Positions 1 to 9,941 of a stretch of 64,000 bases of DNA are shown here, in pieces. The first letter of the stretch is position 1; the number at the start of each line of letters is the position of its first letter. Source of the stretch: GCA-2720975 sp964469565 (lineage in GTDB: Bacteria > Planctomycetota > UBA1135 > GCA-002686595); contig CAYXZD010000006.1 in NCBI GenBank assembly GCA_964469565.1, positions 128,161 to 192,160 on the forward strand, written 5' to 3'. Both the position numbers and the translations under genes were made by a program. The notes under the pieces are model-generated. The model ran no database searches, was not told the DNA's origin, and saw only the letters and a list, made by a program, of their open reading frames with translations.

Positions 1-27
1 GATTCGTCTGCACTGAAGGCCACCTCC

Positions 28-1968
28 ATGGGCTCTCGCTTGGGACTGGAGGCCCATGAAGGGCTGCGCCAAGACCACGTCGATCGGCACACACCAGAGG
101 AACGTCTTGAGAACATTCAAGCCCAGGTGCGCCGTACGTTTGGTTTCGCAGGCCTTCGGGACATCCAAGTCCAGGCCGTCCAAGCCACCCTCGCAGGCCA
201 AGACAGCCTAGTCGTCCTCCCCACGGGAGGGGGCAAGAGCCTTTGTTTTCAGGCCCCAGCCCTCGCCGAGCCCGGCTTGACTCTCGTGGTCAGTCCGCTC
301 ATTGCCCTGATGAAGGACCAGATTGACGGCCTGCGCACCAATGGCGTTGCAGCACGCATGTGGACCAGCTCCCAGGGAGTCGAAGAATTGCGCGCGGTCG
401 GTGCGGAGTTGGACGCCGGCCAACTGAGTTTGCTGTATGTCTCGCCCGAACGACTCGCTGTGCCCGGCTTCCTAGAGCGCGTGTTGCGCGCAGGGGCCTG
501 GATGGTGGCCGTGGATGAGGCCCACTGCATTAGTCATTGGGGACATGACTTCCGACCCGAGTATCGCATGCTCGGCGAACTCAAGGAACGCCACCCTAGC
601 CTCACCATGACCGCCCTGACAGCGACAGCCACGCCCAGGGTCCAGGAAGATATTGTGTCGGCCCTTGGCTTGAGTGATCCATTATGCATCGTGGCAAGTT
701 GCGACCGGCCCAATCTCACCTACCGCGCCTTTCCTCGCTCCGACTTAGTGGCCCAATGCATGCAGGTGATCGAGCGCCATCCACAGCAAGCGGGCATTAT
801 CTACTGCCTCAGACGCAAGGACACCGAGTCACTTGCCCGCCGATTGGCAAGTCGTGGTGTCCGCTGCCTACCCTACCACGCAGGATTGAGTAGCGAAGAT
901 CGCCGCCGCAGCCAGGAGTCTTTCCTCTCCGAGGGTACCGACGTCATCGTGGCCACTGTCGCCTTCGGGATGGGGATCGACCGGCCAGATGTCCGCTTCG
1001 TGATCCACGCCAGTCTTCCCAAGGGGATCGAGCAATACAGCCAGGAAACCGGTCGCGCGGGGCGCGATGGGCTGCCCGCCGAGTGTGCCTTGTTCTACTC
1101 GGGAGCGGACTATCACGGCTGGCGGGGGTTGATGGAACGCTCAGCCGCAGAGGGTGCGGCTGACGGCCTCGAGGGCATGGACCAGGTTCTCAACACCTCC
1201 CTCGATCGCTTATCGGAACTCTGGGCGATGGCGGGTCGAGCGACCTGTCGGCATCGTGCTCTGGTCGAATATTTCGGGCAGACCTGGGACAAAGACTCCT
1301 GCGGGGCGTGCGACGTGTGCCTAGGAGAACTGGAGCAGGTTCCCGATGGCACTGTATTGGCCCAGAAGATTCTTTCCTGCGTCGTTCGGTGCGATCAACG
1401 CTATGGAGGCGGGCACATCGCCGATGTGTTGCGAGGCGGAAACACCCAGCGCATCCGAGAACGCAACCACGACAAACTCAGTACCCACGGAATCCTGCGG
1501 GGTGTTCCGGGGCGCGAAATCAGGGCCTGGATTGATCAACTCGTCGGTTTGGGACACCTGGTCCTCGCCACGGGTGATTACCCAACCCTCTCCCTCACCC
1601 AGAGTGGTTCAGAAGTCCTGAGAGGACACTCGGAAGTTTCCCTGTTCCTGCCCAAGCTTCCCAAGAGCGCTCGACGGCGCACCTCGGCCCTCGCTACAGC
1701 CGCCGAGGCCGGGGGTCCAACTCCCGATGCCGGCCTGTTTGAGCACCTGCGCATTGTGCGCAGACGCCTCGCCAAGGAACGAGGGGTCCCCCCCTACATT
1801 TTATTCAACGACAAGACCCTCGCACTCATGGCCGGCTATCAGCCATCCACGCGCTCGCAACTCTTGGCCCTCAAGGGTGTGGGAGAGAGCAAGGCGAACG
1901 ATCCGGGCCCACTGTTTCTCGCAGCCATTCAGGAATACAGGGACTCGGGCCCAGCGGACGCCGACTGA
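28..1968 (+). CDS. recQ: ATP-dependent DNA helicase RecQ
   Basis: 3'-5' DNA helicase of recombination and repair. The SF2 core is complete: a Walker A motif (PTGGGKS, about residues 65-71), the DEAH box (about 163-166) followed by the RecQ-typical CISHWGHDFRP segment, and motif VI (QETGRAGRDG). The RecQ zinc-binding domain follows, with a CRH...CGACDVC cysteine set, then a winged-helix region and a C-terminal HRDC-like segment (about 590-640). The length of 646 aa is normal for RecQ. The ATG at 28 is the first in-frame start visible, and a slightly shorter form beginning near the helicase domain cannot be excluded. No obvious operon partner is visible. Confidence 0.95.
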   Translation: MGSRLGLEAHEGLRQDHVDRHTPEERLENIQAQVRRTFGFAGLRDIQVQAVQATLAGQDSLVVLPTGGGKSLCFQAPALAEPGLTLVVSPLIALMKDQIDGLRTNGVAARMWTSSQGVEELRAVGAELDAGQLSLLYVSPERLAVPGFLERVLRAGAWMVAVDEAHCISHWGHDFRPEYRMLGELKERHPSLTMTALTATATPRVQEDIVSALGLSDPLCIVASCDRPNLTYRAFPRSDLVAQCMQVIERHPQQAGIIYCLRRKDTESLARRLASRGVRCLPYHAGLSSEDRRRSQESFLSEGTDVIVATVAFGMGIDRPDVRFVIHASLPKGIEQYSQETGRAGRDGLPAECALFYSGADYHGWRGLMERSAAEGAADGLEGMDQVLNTSLDRLSELWAMAGRATCRHRALVEYFGQTWDKDSCGACDVCLGELEQVPDGTVLAQKILSCVVRCDQRYGGGHIADVLRGGNTQRIRERNHDKLSTHGILRGVPGREIRAWIDQLVGLGHLVLATGDYPTLSLTQSGSEVLRGHSEVSLFLPKLPKSARRRTSALATAAEAGGPTPDAGLFEHLRIVRRRLAKERGVPPYILFNDKTLALMAGYQPSTRSQLLALKGVGESKANDPGPLFLAAIQEYRDSGPADAD

Positions 1969-2260
1969 GGGAGACTTAGATCTCGATCTGACGCCGGCAG
2001 ACGGGCGCACCGGGCTGGAGATTCGAAGGAGCGGGACTGGAGGATACCCCGCCCGGCATGGGCGCTATTCGCTACCCATTAGGCCGTCCCGTCCAGAGAT
2101 TTTGCGAACACGCAATTGCGTCAGCGCTTTAGATCCCCCACCCGAGTGCCGATAGGGCCCCTGCTCCCCAAGACGGGGATGCATCACTGCCCGAAGGCAA
2201 GTTTTTTGGACCGAGTGGTCCCATCCGCCTGAGGGAATCACTCCACCCACGCCCAGATTC

Positions 2261-3373
2261 ATGCGCACTCCAACGCCCCTCCTTCAGACCTCCATCACCC
2301 TTGCCTGTCTCGCGCTCTTCAGCACTCCGGAGCGAGTGAACGCCTCGAACGCGCAGGGGGAGTCGAGCCCATGCCTCGTCCACTGGCAGCGCAAGAGTTT
2401 TGAACCCGGCCAATGGCCTGCGGAGTTGCCAGCTCGGGCTCAAACGCTGATCTCCCACTGGCGCCCCTGGGCTGAGGAGATGGAGTACCGCATGGACTTC
2501 GACCCTCACATGAGGGTGATGACCCTTTCATCGAGTCGGCACAACCGCTCGGTCTGCATGGAGGACAAGCTCGTGCAGCGCGTGCTAACCGCCTTCGATA
2601 TCAGCCTCCCAGCAGTGCACTACACGCGCTCAACCTCCGACGACACACTTCCCGAGCCGAAGAGAACCGAAGATCCCGTCGTCCTCCTGCGCCTACACAA
2701 CCGTGCAGACTATCTGAGCGCGTTGGATTACCTTGGCACGCGCTACCCCCACCTTTCGGCTTGGACCCGCATCCACGAGCAGGCGAGTGGTTTCATTGCC
2801 GATGACCCCATCTGCGCTGGCTGGATTGAGAACGGCGTCGACAAGGATCTCTGGCGAGTGGACAACGAACTGGTTCATCGCCTGACGGCCAATCTCTGCC
2901 AGGCGCGCTTTGGGTCCATTCCACACTGGCTGGAACGTGCGATCGCTTGGAACATGGAAGAGACTCTGGTGCATTCCATCCACTGCTTCCCCCACCGCTC
3001 GGACGAACACGTCCGTGATCAGCAGCGCGAATGGCAAGAACTGCTCAAGACTCAGTGGAAGGACCGTGCACCCGGTGCCCTTGCCCTCGAAGACATGTCC
3101 CTGTGGCAGCACGGTTCGTACGAAAGCACACAAGCTGGCATGGCCTTCGGGCTCGTGAGCTACTTACAGAAACATCATGAGGGCGCCCTCGCTCCAGTCC
3201 TGCACGACCTGGGCGTGTACAACCGCAGCCAACTCGGCCCCGCCCCTCTCGAACAGGCTGCGGCCCACGTGCCAGCCCCCGTCACGACCTCCATCATTCG
3301 CCGTCATGCGGGTCCCGATGCCCTCGTGAAGGTCACGGAATTCTTCAGCCAGGGACGTCGCTACGGGCGCTAA
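2261..3373 (+). CDS. Secreted hypothetical protein, degenerate gluzincin-like
   Basis: Predicted exported protein of 370 aa with an N-terminal hydrophobic signal segment (residues 8-28, ending in SNA). The segment NELVHRLTANL followed by IPHWLERAIAWNMEE (about residues 205-235) resembles the layout of the peptidase-MA/DUF1570-type metalloprotease helices, where HExxH is followed by PxWLxEGLAEYxE. Here the first His and the catalytic Glu of HExxH are not present, so any protease activity is probably lost. The gene stands alone between recQ and the next secreted protein. Function unknown; the family link is a weak visual similarity. Confidence 0.7.
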   Translation: MRTPTPLLQTSITLACLALFSTPERVNASNAQGESSPCLVHWQRKSFEPGQWPAELPARAQTLISHWRPWAEEMEYRMDFDPHMRVMTLSSSRHNRSVCMEDKLVQRVLTAFDISLPAVHYTRSTSDDTLPEPKRTEDPVVLLRLHNRADYLSALDYLGTRYPHLSAWTRIHEQASGFIADDPICAGWIENGVDKDLWRVDNELVHRLTANLCQARFGSIPHWLERAIAWNMEETLVHSIHCFPHRSDEHVRDQQREWQELLKTQWKDRAPGALALEDMSLWQHGSYESTQAGMAFGLVSYLQKHHEGALAPVLHDLGVYNRSQLGPAPLEQAAAHVPAPVTTSIIRRHAGPDALVKVTEFFSQGRRYGR

Positions 3374-3475
3374 GCAGCCGGGCTAAGGATGGGTCCCGTT
3401 CCCCCAATCGGTGTTCCTAGACCCGTTGGAGAGCGCCAGTCCCCATGACGCCGATCCCCATGGGTTCTGAGGTGC

Positions 3476-5671
3476 ATGGAATCGATGCCTGCCACCGGCC
3501 AATCCGTAGCGTATCCTCTGGGCGTGCGCATCCTCACCGTCATTGTAGTTCTGCTCGCCCTCGTGATCGGCGTGCTGACCACCTTGAATCGCAGCGCCGC
3601 CCCCCTGCCCGGGCCTGGACCGCTGGATCGTGAACCCTCTGCGCAAGGCACCTCACCGTCTGCCGAGTTGTCCCCCACCCATGAACAACTCTCTACAGGA
3701 ACCGAGAGCCAGCGCGCTTCCATCGAAGGTGAGCCCGAGGGGATGGGTGCCGGTTCAATTCGCCCCCACGGGGAGTTGACCGCCAACCTGCGGGTTCGTG
3801 ATGACCGCAATCGCCCGATCGAACTCGTCTTGTTCAATGGCTTTCATATGCCCGAGCTCACCGGGGAAGGTCAACAACCCGCCCCACTCCGGCTGTCCCG
3901 CTCCCTAGGCAATCGGGACGGTCACTTCAAAGTCCAGGGTCTATGCCCAGGCGAATGGACTTTGATCCTCGAGGCACCTTCCATGGGGTGGAGCCGCGGG
4001 CAGGGGCGCAAAATCGTGAAGGTCGCGATGCCCCAGACAGAACGCTGGATCGATGTCACCTTGGAACGCCCGGCATCCGTTGCGGGCCAAGTTGTGAATA
4101 ACCAAGGGCAAGCCCTTGAAGGAGCCAGAGTCAGTGGCCCGGGTTCGTTGCAAACGTGGACCGATGAATGGGGCGCCTTCTCCTTCGAGACCATGCCCGC
4201 TGGGAGTATCACTCTGAAGGCCAGCCTGAGTGCTTCCGCCACCGAGCAGCCATTGACGCTCATCCCCGGCGAGGAACGGCGTGATATCGTTCTGCGCTTC
4301 CCAGGGGCTGGGACCATCCTCGGAGAGGTTGTGGACACTCAAGGCCAGCGAGTCCCCAGCATGGATGTGGTACTCATTGGATCGGATGACCGCATGAGCG
4401 ACTCGACCCGAAGCGACGACCAGGGGCGTTTCCGGTTCAGCCCTGTGGAGCCGGGTAACTACTCCCTCGTTGCGGCGCACATGGACCTCATGCTCGATTC
4501 CGAGCCCAGTTTTTTTGAGAAACTGACCACCCAGGCCATCCAAGTCGAGCCCGAGCAGACCCACGAAGTCGTGCTCTACATGAAAGAGGTTCGTTCCAGC
4601 GTGGAGGTGCATGGACAAATCACGTCCGATGGCGAACCCATCGCACACACCAACATCCTCGTGGTCGCCGAGGGGGGCAGTTTCCTTGAGACGACGCGCA
4701 GCGTTACGACGGGTGAGCAGGGTGAGTACTCGATCCAGTTGGCCGGTCCCGGGCCAGTGGTGTTCTTTATCTCACGCACGCGCGAGCAACCTATTGCCGT
4801 GGTGGACGTTCCTGATGTGTCCTCCTACCTGTGTGATATCACCCTGCCGACGGGCAATCTGAAGGTCATCATCCCCAATGAGTCGGCCGACGTGGAAGTA
4901 TCCCTCCATGCGCTCTCGGGTTTTCAATCAAGACCCGGAGCTGCCCTTGAGCGCGAATGGGCCCAACGCGGAGCAGGCAAGGTACAAAGCTTGGAATTCT
5001 CACAGTTACTCCCCGGCCACTACATGGTGCAGGGGCACGCCTTTGATGCCGTCTCCCGCACGATCCAGTCCAGTCCCATTGAGGTCCGCAATGGCCGAAG
5101 CGAGACGGTTGAACTCACCCTTCTCTCCCCCTGCACGCTCACCGGAACGACACTCAACGCAAAGGGGGACCCCACCGCAGGGGTGATTGTTCAAGCACTC
5201 GCCACCGAGAGCGGCCAACCCCTTGATCGCACGCGCAGCGACCGCAGAGGGCATTACACCCTCGGGCCGCTCCCCGTAGGCAAGATCACCCTACAGGGAG
5301 GCGTGGGTTCCGACTGCCTACTCTCCTTTGAGGAGATCGCCGAGGGGGATGTACTCGAGCGCGACCTCACCCTCAAGCCTGGGAGCCATGTGCACGTGCG
5401 CATCATGGATACCAGCGGCACGGCCCGGGGCGCGCACCTGAGCCTGCGCACCCCTGCGGGCCAGAGGGTCGATGGTTGGACGGGGCAGGGGGACTCGGGG
5501 AAGAGTAGGTCGGGATTGAATGCACCTCTGCAACTTTCCACCCGATCGTTTGGCCCGCTCCCCCCCGGCGCGTATGCCCTGACTGCACACTGGGGCACGG
5601 CCGAATCAAAAACCCGTTCCGTTCAGGTTCGAGCCAACGAAGCCACGGAAATCCGCTGGACCCTCGACTGA
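3476..5671 (+). CDS. Membrane-anchored carboxypeptidase regulatory-like domain protein
   Basis: 731 aa with one N-terminal transmembrane segment (about residues 17-40, ILTVIVVLLALVIGVL) and then a long extracytoplasmic region made of repeated beta-sandwich modules of the carboxypeptidase-regulatory type. Several copies carry the pattern V-x-G-x-V-x-D-x-x-G-x-P-x-x-x-A-x-V followed by T-x-x-x-G-x-F/Y (near residues 200, 285, 380, 550 and 620). Such modules usually act as structural or carbohydrate-binding stalks in cell-surface proteins; no catalytic domain is visible. It converges on the RluA gene, with stops only a few bases apart. The start could lie slightly downstream at a GTG just before the membrane segment. 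Confidence 0.8.
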   Translation: MESMPATGQSVAYPLGVRILTVIVVLLALVIGVLTTLNRSAAPLPGPGPLDREPSAQGTSPSAELSPTHEQLSTGTESQRASIEGEPEGMGAGSIRPHGELTANLRVRDDRNRPIELVLFNGFHMPELTGEGQQPAPLRLSRSLGNRDGHFKVQGLCPGEWTLILEAPSMGWSRGQGRKIVKVAMPQTERWIDVTLERPASVAGQVVNNQGQALEGARVSGPGSLQTWTDEWGAFSFETMPAGSITLKASLSASATEQPLTLIPGEERRDIVLRFPGAGTILGEVVDTQGQRVPSMDVVLIGSDDRMSDSTRSDDQGRFRFSPVEPGNYSLVAAHMDLMLDSEPSFFEKLTTQAIQVEPEQTHEVVLYMKEVRSSVEVHGQITSDGEPIAHTNILVVAEGGSFLETTRSVTTGEQGEYSIQLAGPGPVVFFISRTREQPIAVVDVPDVSSYLCDITLPTGNLKVIIPNESADVEVSLHALSGFQSRPGAALEREWAQRGAGKVQSLEFSQLLPGHYMVQGHAFDAVSRTIQSSPIEVRNGRSETVELTLLSPCTLTGTTLNAKGDPTAGVIVQALATESGQPLDRTRSDRRGHYTLGPLPVGKITLQGGVGSDCLLSFEEIAEGDVLERDLTLKPGSHVHVRIMDTSGTARGAHLSLRTPAGQRVDGWTGQGDSGKSRSGLNAPLQLSTRSFGPLPPGAYALTAHWGTAESKTRSVQVRANEATEIRWTLD

Positions 5672-5673
5672 AC

Positions 5674-6687
5674 CTAGAAGTCGATGGCGATGCTTTGCAG
5701 GGGATCCCAGTCAGGATCCTTGCCCGCGCGCTTCCGAAGGAATGTCAACATGGCTCGCATGTCCTGAGGCAGCGGAGCCCCGAACGTGAGTGCCTTCCCG
5801 GTGGATGGATGCATGAACTCGATGCGGGCGGCATGCAGCGCCTGGCGCTGGAGGTCGGGGGCCTGCGCTGGGATCGGCACAGGCAAGGCGCCTGGATGCC
5901 GATAGGTGCGATCCCCAAGAATGGGATGGCCGAGATGCGCCAAGTGCACGCGTAGTTGGTGGGTACGACCCGTCTTGGGGTGAGCTGCCACAAGCGAGAA
6001 ACCCTCCAATCGGTCGCACACTTGCACCAGCGTTTGCGCCTCGCGGCCCTCGCCTTCCACAGCGGCGCGGCGTCGATCGCGGTGGCGTTGATCGACGCCG
6101 ATCGGCACACGAACCCATTCATTATCGAAACGCGGCTCACCATGACACAGAGCAAGATAGGTCTTGCGCACCTCGCGCCGCTGGAACTGCCCCTTCAGGG
6201 CTTCTAGGGCTTCCACTGTGCGCCCCAAGAGCATGACTCCGCTCGTCAGTCGGTCCAGCCGATGGACGATGCCAGGCCTATTCTCACCCTGAACTTCTGG
6301 GAGAGTGCCAAATCGCTCCTGGGCGAGGTCGGCTACCGTCCCCCCCCCCACGCGGTCCGTCGCGTGAACCAAGAGGCCTGCAGGTTTGTGGATGACCGCA
6401 AGATGCTCGTCCTCGAAGATCACATCGAGGGTTTGGATCGGCCGGCCCGTTGGGGTCGTCGCAACCCGGTCTGCGGGGGGGGTAAAGGTCACCTCATCCC
6501 CTGGTTTCAGGCGCAACCCCGGCCGCGAGGCCAGATCGCCATTGACCCGCACCTGCCCCGCACGGATCCACGACTGGAATCTGGAGCGCGAAAACCCCTT
6601 CAAGTGCCCCGTGAGCGCATGGTCGAGACGCGCACCGGCCCCCTCAGAAGGAACAGTGAATTGCTGGGTCTCAGTGGAGCGCGTCAT
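5674..6687 (-). CDS. RluA-family 23S rRNA/tRNA pseudouridine synthase
   Basis: 337 aa. An N-terminal S4 RNA-binding domain (about residues 15-75, FSRSRFQSWIRAGQVRVNG) precedes the RluA/RsuA catalytic domain with the signature HRLDRLTSG; Asp145 is the expected catalytic aspartate. Downstream motifs K-T-G-R-T-H-Q-L-R-V-H and HPILGDRTY are the usual RluA family markers. The reading frame is open upstream to 7179, but that extension overlaps the divergent response regulator and carries no domain, so the ATG at 6687 is chosen. The family isomerises uridine to pseudouridine in rRNA or tRNA; the target site (RluC- or RluD-like) cannot be told here. Confidence 0.93.
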   Translation of the reverse strand: MTRSTETQQFTVPSEGAGARLDHALTGHLKGFSRSRFQSWIRAGQVRVNGDLASRPGLRLKPGDEVTFTPPADRVATTPTGRPIQTLDVIFEDEHLAVIHKPAGLLVHATDRVGGGTVADLAQERFGTLPEVQGENRPGIVHRLDRLTSGVMLLGRTVEALEALKGQFQRREVRKTYLALCHGEPRFDNEWVRVPIGVDQRHRDRRRAAVEGEGREAQTLVQVCDRLEGFSLVAAHPKTGRTHQLRVHLAHLGHPILGDRTYRHPGALPVPIPAQAPDLQRQALHAARIEFMHPSTGKALTFGAPLPQDMRAMLTFLRKRAGKDPDWDPLQSIAIDF

Positions 6688-6801
6688 GGGGTCGGGGGAG
6701 GAAACTCTACCAGCGCAGCAGCCGGCGGTGGCACAGGTCGTCGCCGATAGGATAATGAGTTCTGTTCCCCTTGCCATCGGATTGGTACAAGTCCCCCCAC
6801 G

Positions 6802-7863
6802 ATGGCCCCTACCCCAACCAGTATGCACCCTACCCCCAAGAACGTCCTGCTCGTCGATGATGAGGTCGGCACGCTTGAACTCACAGCCACTCTCCTCACG
6901 GCCCAGGGATTCGCAGTCAGCTTGGCTGCGTCCGTCGCCGAAACGCGCAAGCGCCTCGAAGGGGAGTCGTTTGATGCAGTGGTGAGCGATGTCATGTTCA
7001 AGGGCCAATCCGAGGGCGCCCGCATCCAAGCCATGGTCCGGGAGATTCAACCGCAGGCCGTGATCGTGCTCATGACCGGCTTCCCCCAGATCGACGGAGC
7101 GGTGGCCGCCATCAAGGAGGGAGCGGTGGACTACCTGCAAAAACCTGTGGACCCTGCGCTCCTGGGTGCCACGATTCACCGCGCCCTACGGGAACGCGAC
7201 CTGCGGGAGCAACAAGATGAGTTTACGTTTCAAAACATGGTGGACATCCTCTCAGACCTCGTCTCTCAAACCATTGAGCGGGTGGACCCCTACACGGCCG
7301 GGCATGGTGAACGCACGCGCAACTACTGCCGTACAATCGCGGGTGGCATGGGACTGGACCGTGTCACAACAGAGCGCCTCGAACTGGCTGCCATCGCCCA
7401 CGATTACGGCAAGATCTACCTCGATGATCTTGGATTCCTCACAAAGAAAGGGCCACTCACCTCAGCCGAGTATCGGGAAGTCCAGCGCCACCCCGAGGTC
7501 GGTGCGAGCAAACTCGGCGACCATCGCGAGTTGCAGGATGTCTGCCGATTTGTGGCCGAGCATCACGAGCGCTGGGATGGCGCCGGCTACCCCCTGCGGC
7601 TCAAGGGCAAGGAGATCTCAACTGCGGGACGCATTCTGGGAGTCGTCGAGGTGTTTGACTCCCTAACCACCAAGCGCTCCTATAAAGATCCTTGGGATCT
7701 GGACAAGACCATCGATTTCTTTGAATCGCAGGCAGGTACGGCTTTTGAGCCGCAGGTGGTCGACACCTTCCTGCGCCAGCTTGAAACACACGGCGACGAG
7801 TGGCTCAAGGCGCCGCAGCAGGATCTCAAGGCCGCCGGGATCATGACGCACCAAGAAGGCTAG
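6802..7863 (+). CDS. Response regulator with HD-GYP phosphodiesterase domain
   Basis: 353 aa. An N-terminal receiver domain (residues 13-130) has the acidic pair DD and a phospho-acceptor Asp63 in SDVM, the conserved Thr of the MTG motif and the Lys of QKP. The C-terminal HD-GYP domain (about 155-340) shows HD at 200-201 within HDYGK and the full HHERWDGAGYP motif (254-264). The family hydrolyses cyclic di-GMP and is switched by phosphorylation from a sensor kinase. No kinase gene is adjacent. It is divergent from the RluA gene with about 110 bases between the starts. Active-site motifs look intact; HDYGK differs from the usual HDIGK only in a non-ligand position. Confidence 0.93.
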   Translation: MAPTPTSMHPTPKNVLLVDDEVGTLELTATLLTAQGFAVSLAASVAETRKRLEGESFDAVVSDVMFKGQSEGARIQAMVREIQPQAVIVLMTGFPQIDGAVAAIKEGAVDYLQKPVDPALLGATIHRALRERDLREQQDEFTFQNMVDILSDLVSQTIERVDPYTAGHGERTRNYCRTIAGGMGLDRVTTERLELAAIAHDYGKIYLDDLGFLTKKGPLTSAEYREVQRHPEVGASKLGDHRELQDVCRFVAEHHERWDGAGYPLRLKGKEISTAGRILGVVEVFDSLTTKRSYKDPWDLDKTIDFFESQAGTAFEPQVVDTFLRQLETHGDEWLKAPQQDLKAAGIMTHQEG

Positions 7864-8138
7864 CCCCCAGATGGGCGGGGGGGACACGCAGCCCGACACG
7901 CACGGGTGGGGCGACGCCCCGGCGGGCAAGTCCAGGCTCGTTCGGGGCCTACCAACGGCTTGCGCCTCCACCGAGTGACGCTATCCTTGTTGCCCACTGA
8001 TTGTGTTACGTGAGTCCCCTGAGGGGGTATCTTGGGCCCTAGGGGCACACTCGCAGGCCCGATCCTTGCCCCCACGGCCCGGCGCGGCCCCAACTCGGCC
8101 CAGCGGCACTGCCTGATTTCGACTAACTGTTTTTGCCC

Positions 8139-9908
8139 ATGCTTTTCACTACTGCATTCCTTGCCCCCCTGGCCCTGTCACTCCCCTTCACAGGCGCCCC
8201 CCTCTTCACAGGCACCCCGGGCCTAGCGACCCACGCCAACGGTAACGCCGCTCCCCAGACCCAAGGCGGCTCCGCCACGCCTCCCGGCCTGGTCCAACTG
8301 CGCGGGGGCACGACAATCGTGGGCTCGACCCCAAAGGAGATCCAAGAGCTGGTCGACCAGATTCCTGCGGCCGGCTCCGCACTGCGCGTCCTCGATGCGG
8401 AAACCCCCCAGCGCCGCGTGGCCGTGGCCGGGTTTTATTACGGCATCACAGAGGTCACCCACGAGCAGTACGCGGCATTCGCTCGCGCTACAGGTGCGCG
8501 CCCCCTGCAAGACTGGGGCGCCAAGGCCATCGAGCAGGGCCGCAAGGACTGGTTCGATGAAATGAACAAGATCAATGAGCAGCGTAGGGCAGAGGGCAAG
8601 ACAGTCATTCGCGAAAAGTTCGACGCCGCCGAATGGTGGGAGGAAAACTGGAGCGATAGTGACTGGGACCTCGACGAAGCACTGCGGCTCATGCCCGTCA
8701 CCCACGTGAACTACGCCGACGCCCTGGCCTACTGCCAATGGGCAGGTGTGCGTCTACCCACAGAAGAGGAGTACCAGCATGCCGTGCGCGGCAAGGGTAA
8801 GTCCCCCTACCCCTGGGGCGACGAATGGGAGACGGGCAAGTATTGCGGAACCAACGAGGTGCGAGGTCACGCTAAGCCCTACAAGGTCGGACACTTCGAG
8901 TCGGGCAAGTCGAGCGAGGGACTCTACGAGTTGAGCGGGAATGTGTGGGAGTGGACCTCCAGCCCCTACGTCGCCCCCGAGAAATTCAAGAAGAACAAAT
9001 ACAAGGTGAACGGCGAAAAGAAAGAATTCCACCCAAAGTGGAATGGCAATCAGCGCATTGCGGTGGGAGGTTCATTCCAGAATGCCCGCTGGGTGGCGCG
9101 CTGTAGCGTACGCCGCAGTACGCCACGCAATGAGGTCACCAATGCTCTGGGATTCCGCATCGCAGCCTCCAGCCAAGTGGGGCTCGACATTGCAAACTCA
9201 GTCATGGAGGCTCAAGTCAAGGGGTCAGACCACCGAGTCAGCGGTGTGACCTACAATCCGAGCGGTGCTATCGCCAAGGATCGCTGGGAGTCGGGGTCAG
9301 GAGCCAAGGGCGCCCCCGATGGCTATGGAGTCATCGCTGGCTACGAGTACCTAGCCTATGTACCCGTCAGTGAAATGGAGGAAACCCAGGATGCGAGCTT
9401 CCGCCGGGACAGTCTGACTGCTCCCGCCCACGTAGGTTTCCTTTCGATCAGCGAGCCGATGCTTCAGCCTGAATTGCCCGCCGGCACATACTTGTTGGCA
9501 TTCCGTTCAAAGGGCAAGGTTCCCAAGGCCAAACCAGCAGAAGGGGAAGAAACCACCCCTGATGCAGACGACGAGTCCAGCGACCCTGCCATGCTCGCCC
9601 TCATCGAAGGCCTCGATCTCGAATCAGACAACTTGCTGTTCATCAATGCGGAGACGGGCGAGCGATCCGCATTCCTTCCCATCAGTGGGTTGGCCTTTGG
9701 AAAGGGTGATGCAGGGGGCAGTTGGGGAGAAGTCCCTAAGAGCCACATGGAGGTCGATCCCAACAATCCCAAGAAGCAGATCAAGGTCGAAGAGACTTGG
9801 CTTCGCTGCGACGTGCGCATCGCCACCAAGATTCGCCGTCGCTGCCTCGTGTTGGGCTTTGAGATGATGCCGGCTCAAACCCACTTCGATCACAAGTGGC
9901 GCAAATAG
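8139..9908 (+). CDS. Secreted SUMF1/FGE-like protein
   Basis: 589 aa exported protein. A signal peptide (about residues 1-35) is followed by a formylglycine-generating-enzyme-type (SUMF1) domain (about 50-345), recognisable from ITEVTHEQYAAF, PVTHVNYADALAYCQWAG, RLPTEEEYQHAVRG, LYELSGNVWEWT and the C-terminal VGGSFQNARWVARCSVR...ALGFRIA. About 240 further residues form a region with no domain I recognise, rich in charged repeats near residues 470-490. FGE proteins oxidise the sulfatase active-site cysteine, but many planctomycete SUMF1 proteins have other or unknown roles, and the export signal here argues against processing of nascent sulfatases. ATG at 8139 is preferred over the in-frame TTG six bases upstream. 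Confidence 0.85.
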   Translation: MLFTTAFLAPLALSLPFTGAPLFTGTPGLATHANGNAAPQTQGGSATPPGLVQLRGGTTIVGSTPKEIQELVDQIPAAGSALRVLDAETPQRRVAVAGFYYGITEVTHEQYAAFARATGARPLQDWGAKAIEQGRKDWFDEMNKINEQRRAEGKTVIREKFDAAEWWEENWSDSDWDLDEALRLMPVTHVNYADALAYCQWAGVRLPTEEEYQHAVRGKGKSPYPWGDEWETGKYCGTNEVRGHAKPYKVGHFESGKSSEGLYELSGNVWEWTSSPYVAPEKFKKNKYKVNGEKKEFHPKWNGNQRIAVGGSFQNARWVARCSVRRSTPRNEVTNALGFRIAASSQVGLDIANSVMEAQVKGSDHRVSGVTYNPSGAIAKDRWESGSGAKGAPDGYGVIAGYEYLAYVPVSEMEETQDASFRRDSLTAPAHVGFLSISEPMLQPELPAGTYLLAFRSKGKVPKAKPAEGEETTPDADDESSDPAMLALIEGLDLESDNLLFINAETGERSAFLPISGLAFGKGDAGGSWGEVPKSHMEVDPNNPKKQIKVEETWLRCDVRIATKIRRRCLVLGFEMMPAQTHFDHKWRK

Positions 9909-9941
9909 GCAGCTCCCCCCCCCAGCCAATCCGCAACTCCC

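Noticed and set aside
6688..7179. N-terminal extension of the RluA protein
   Set aside because: It would overlap the divergent response regulator gene and adds no conserved sequence.
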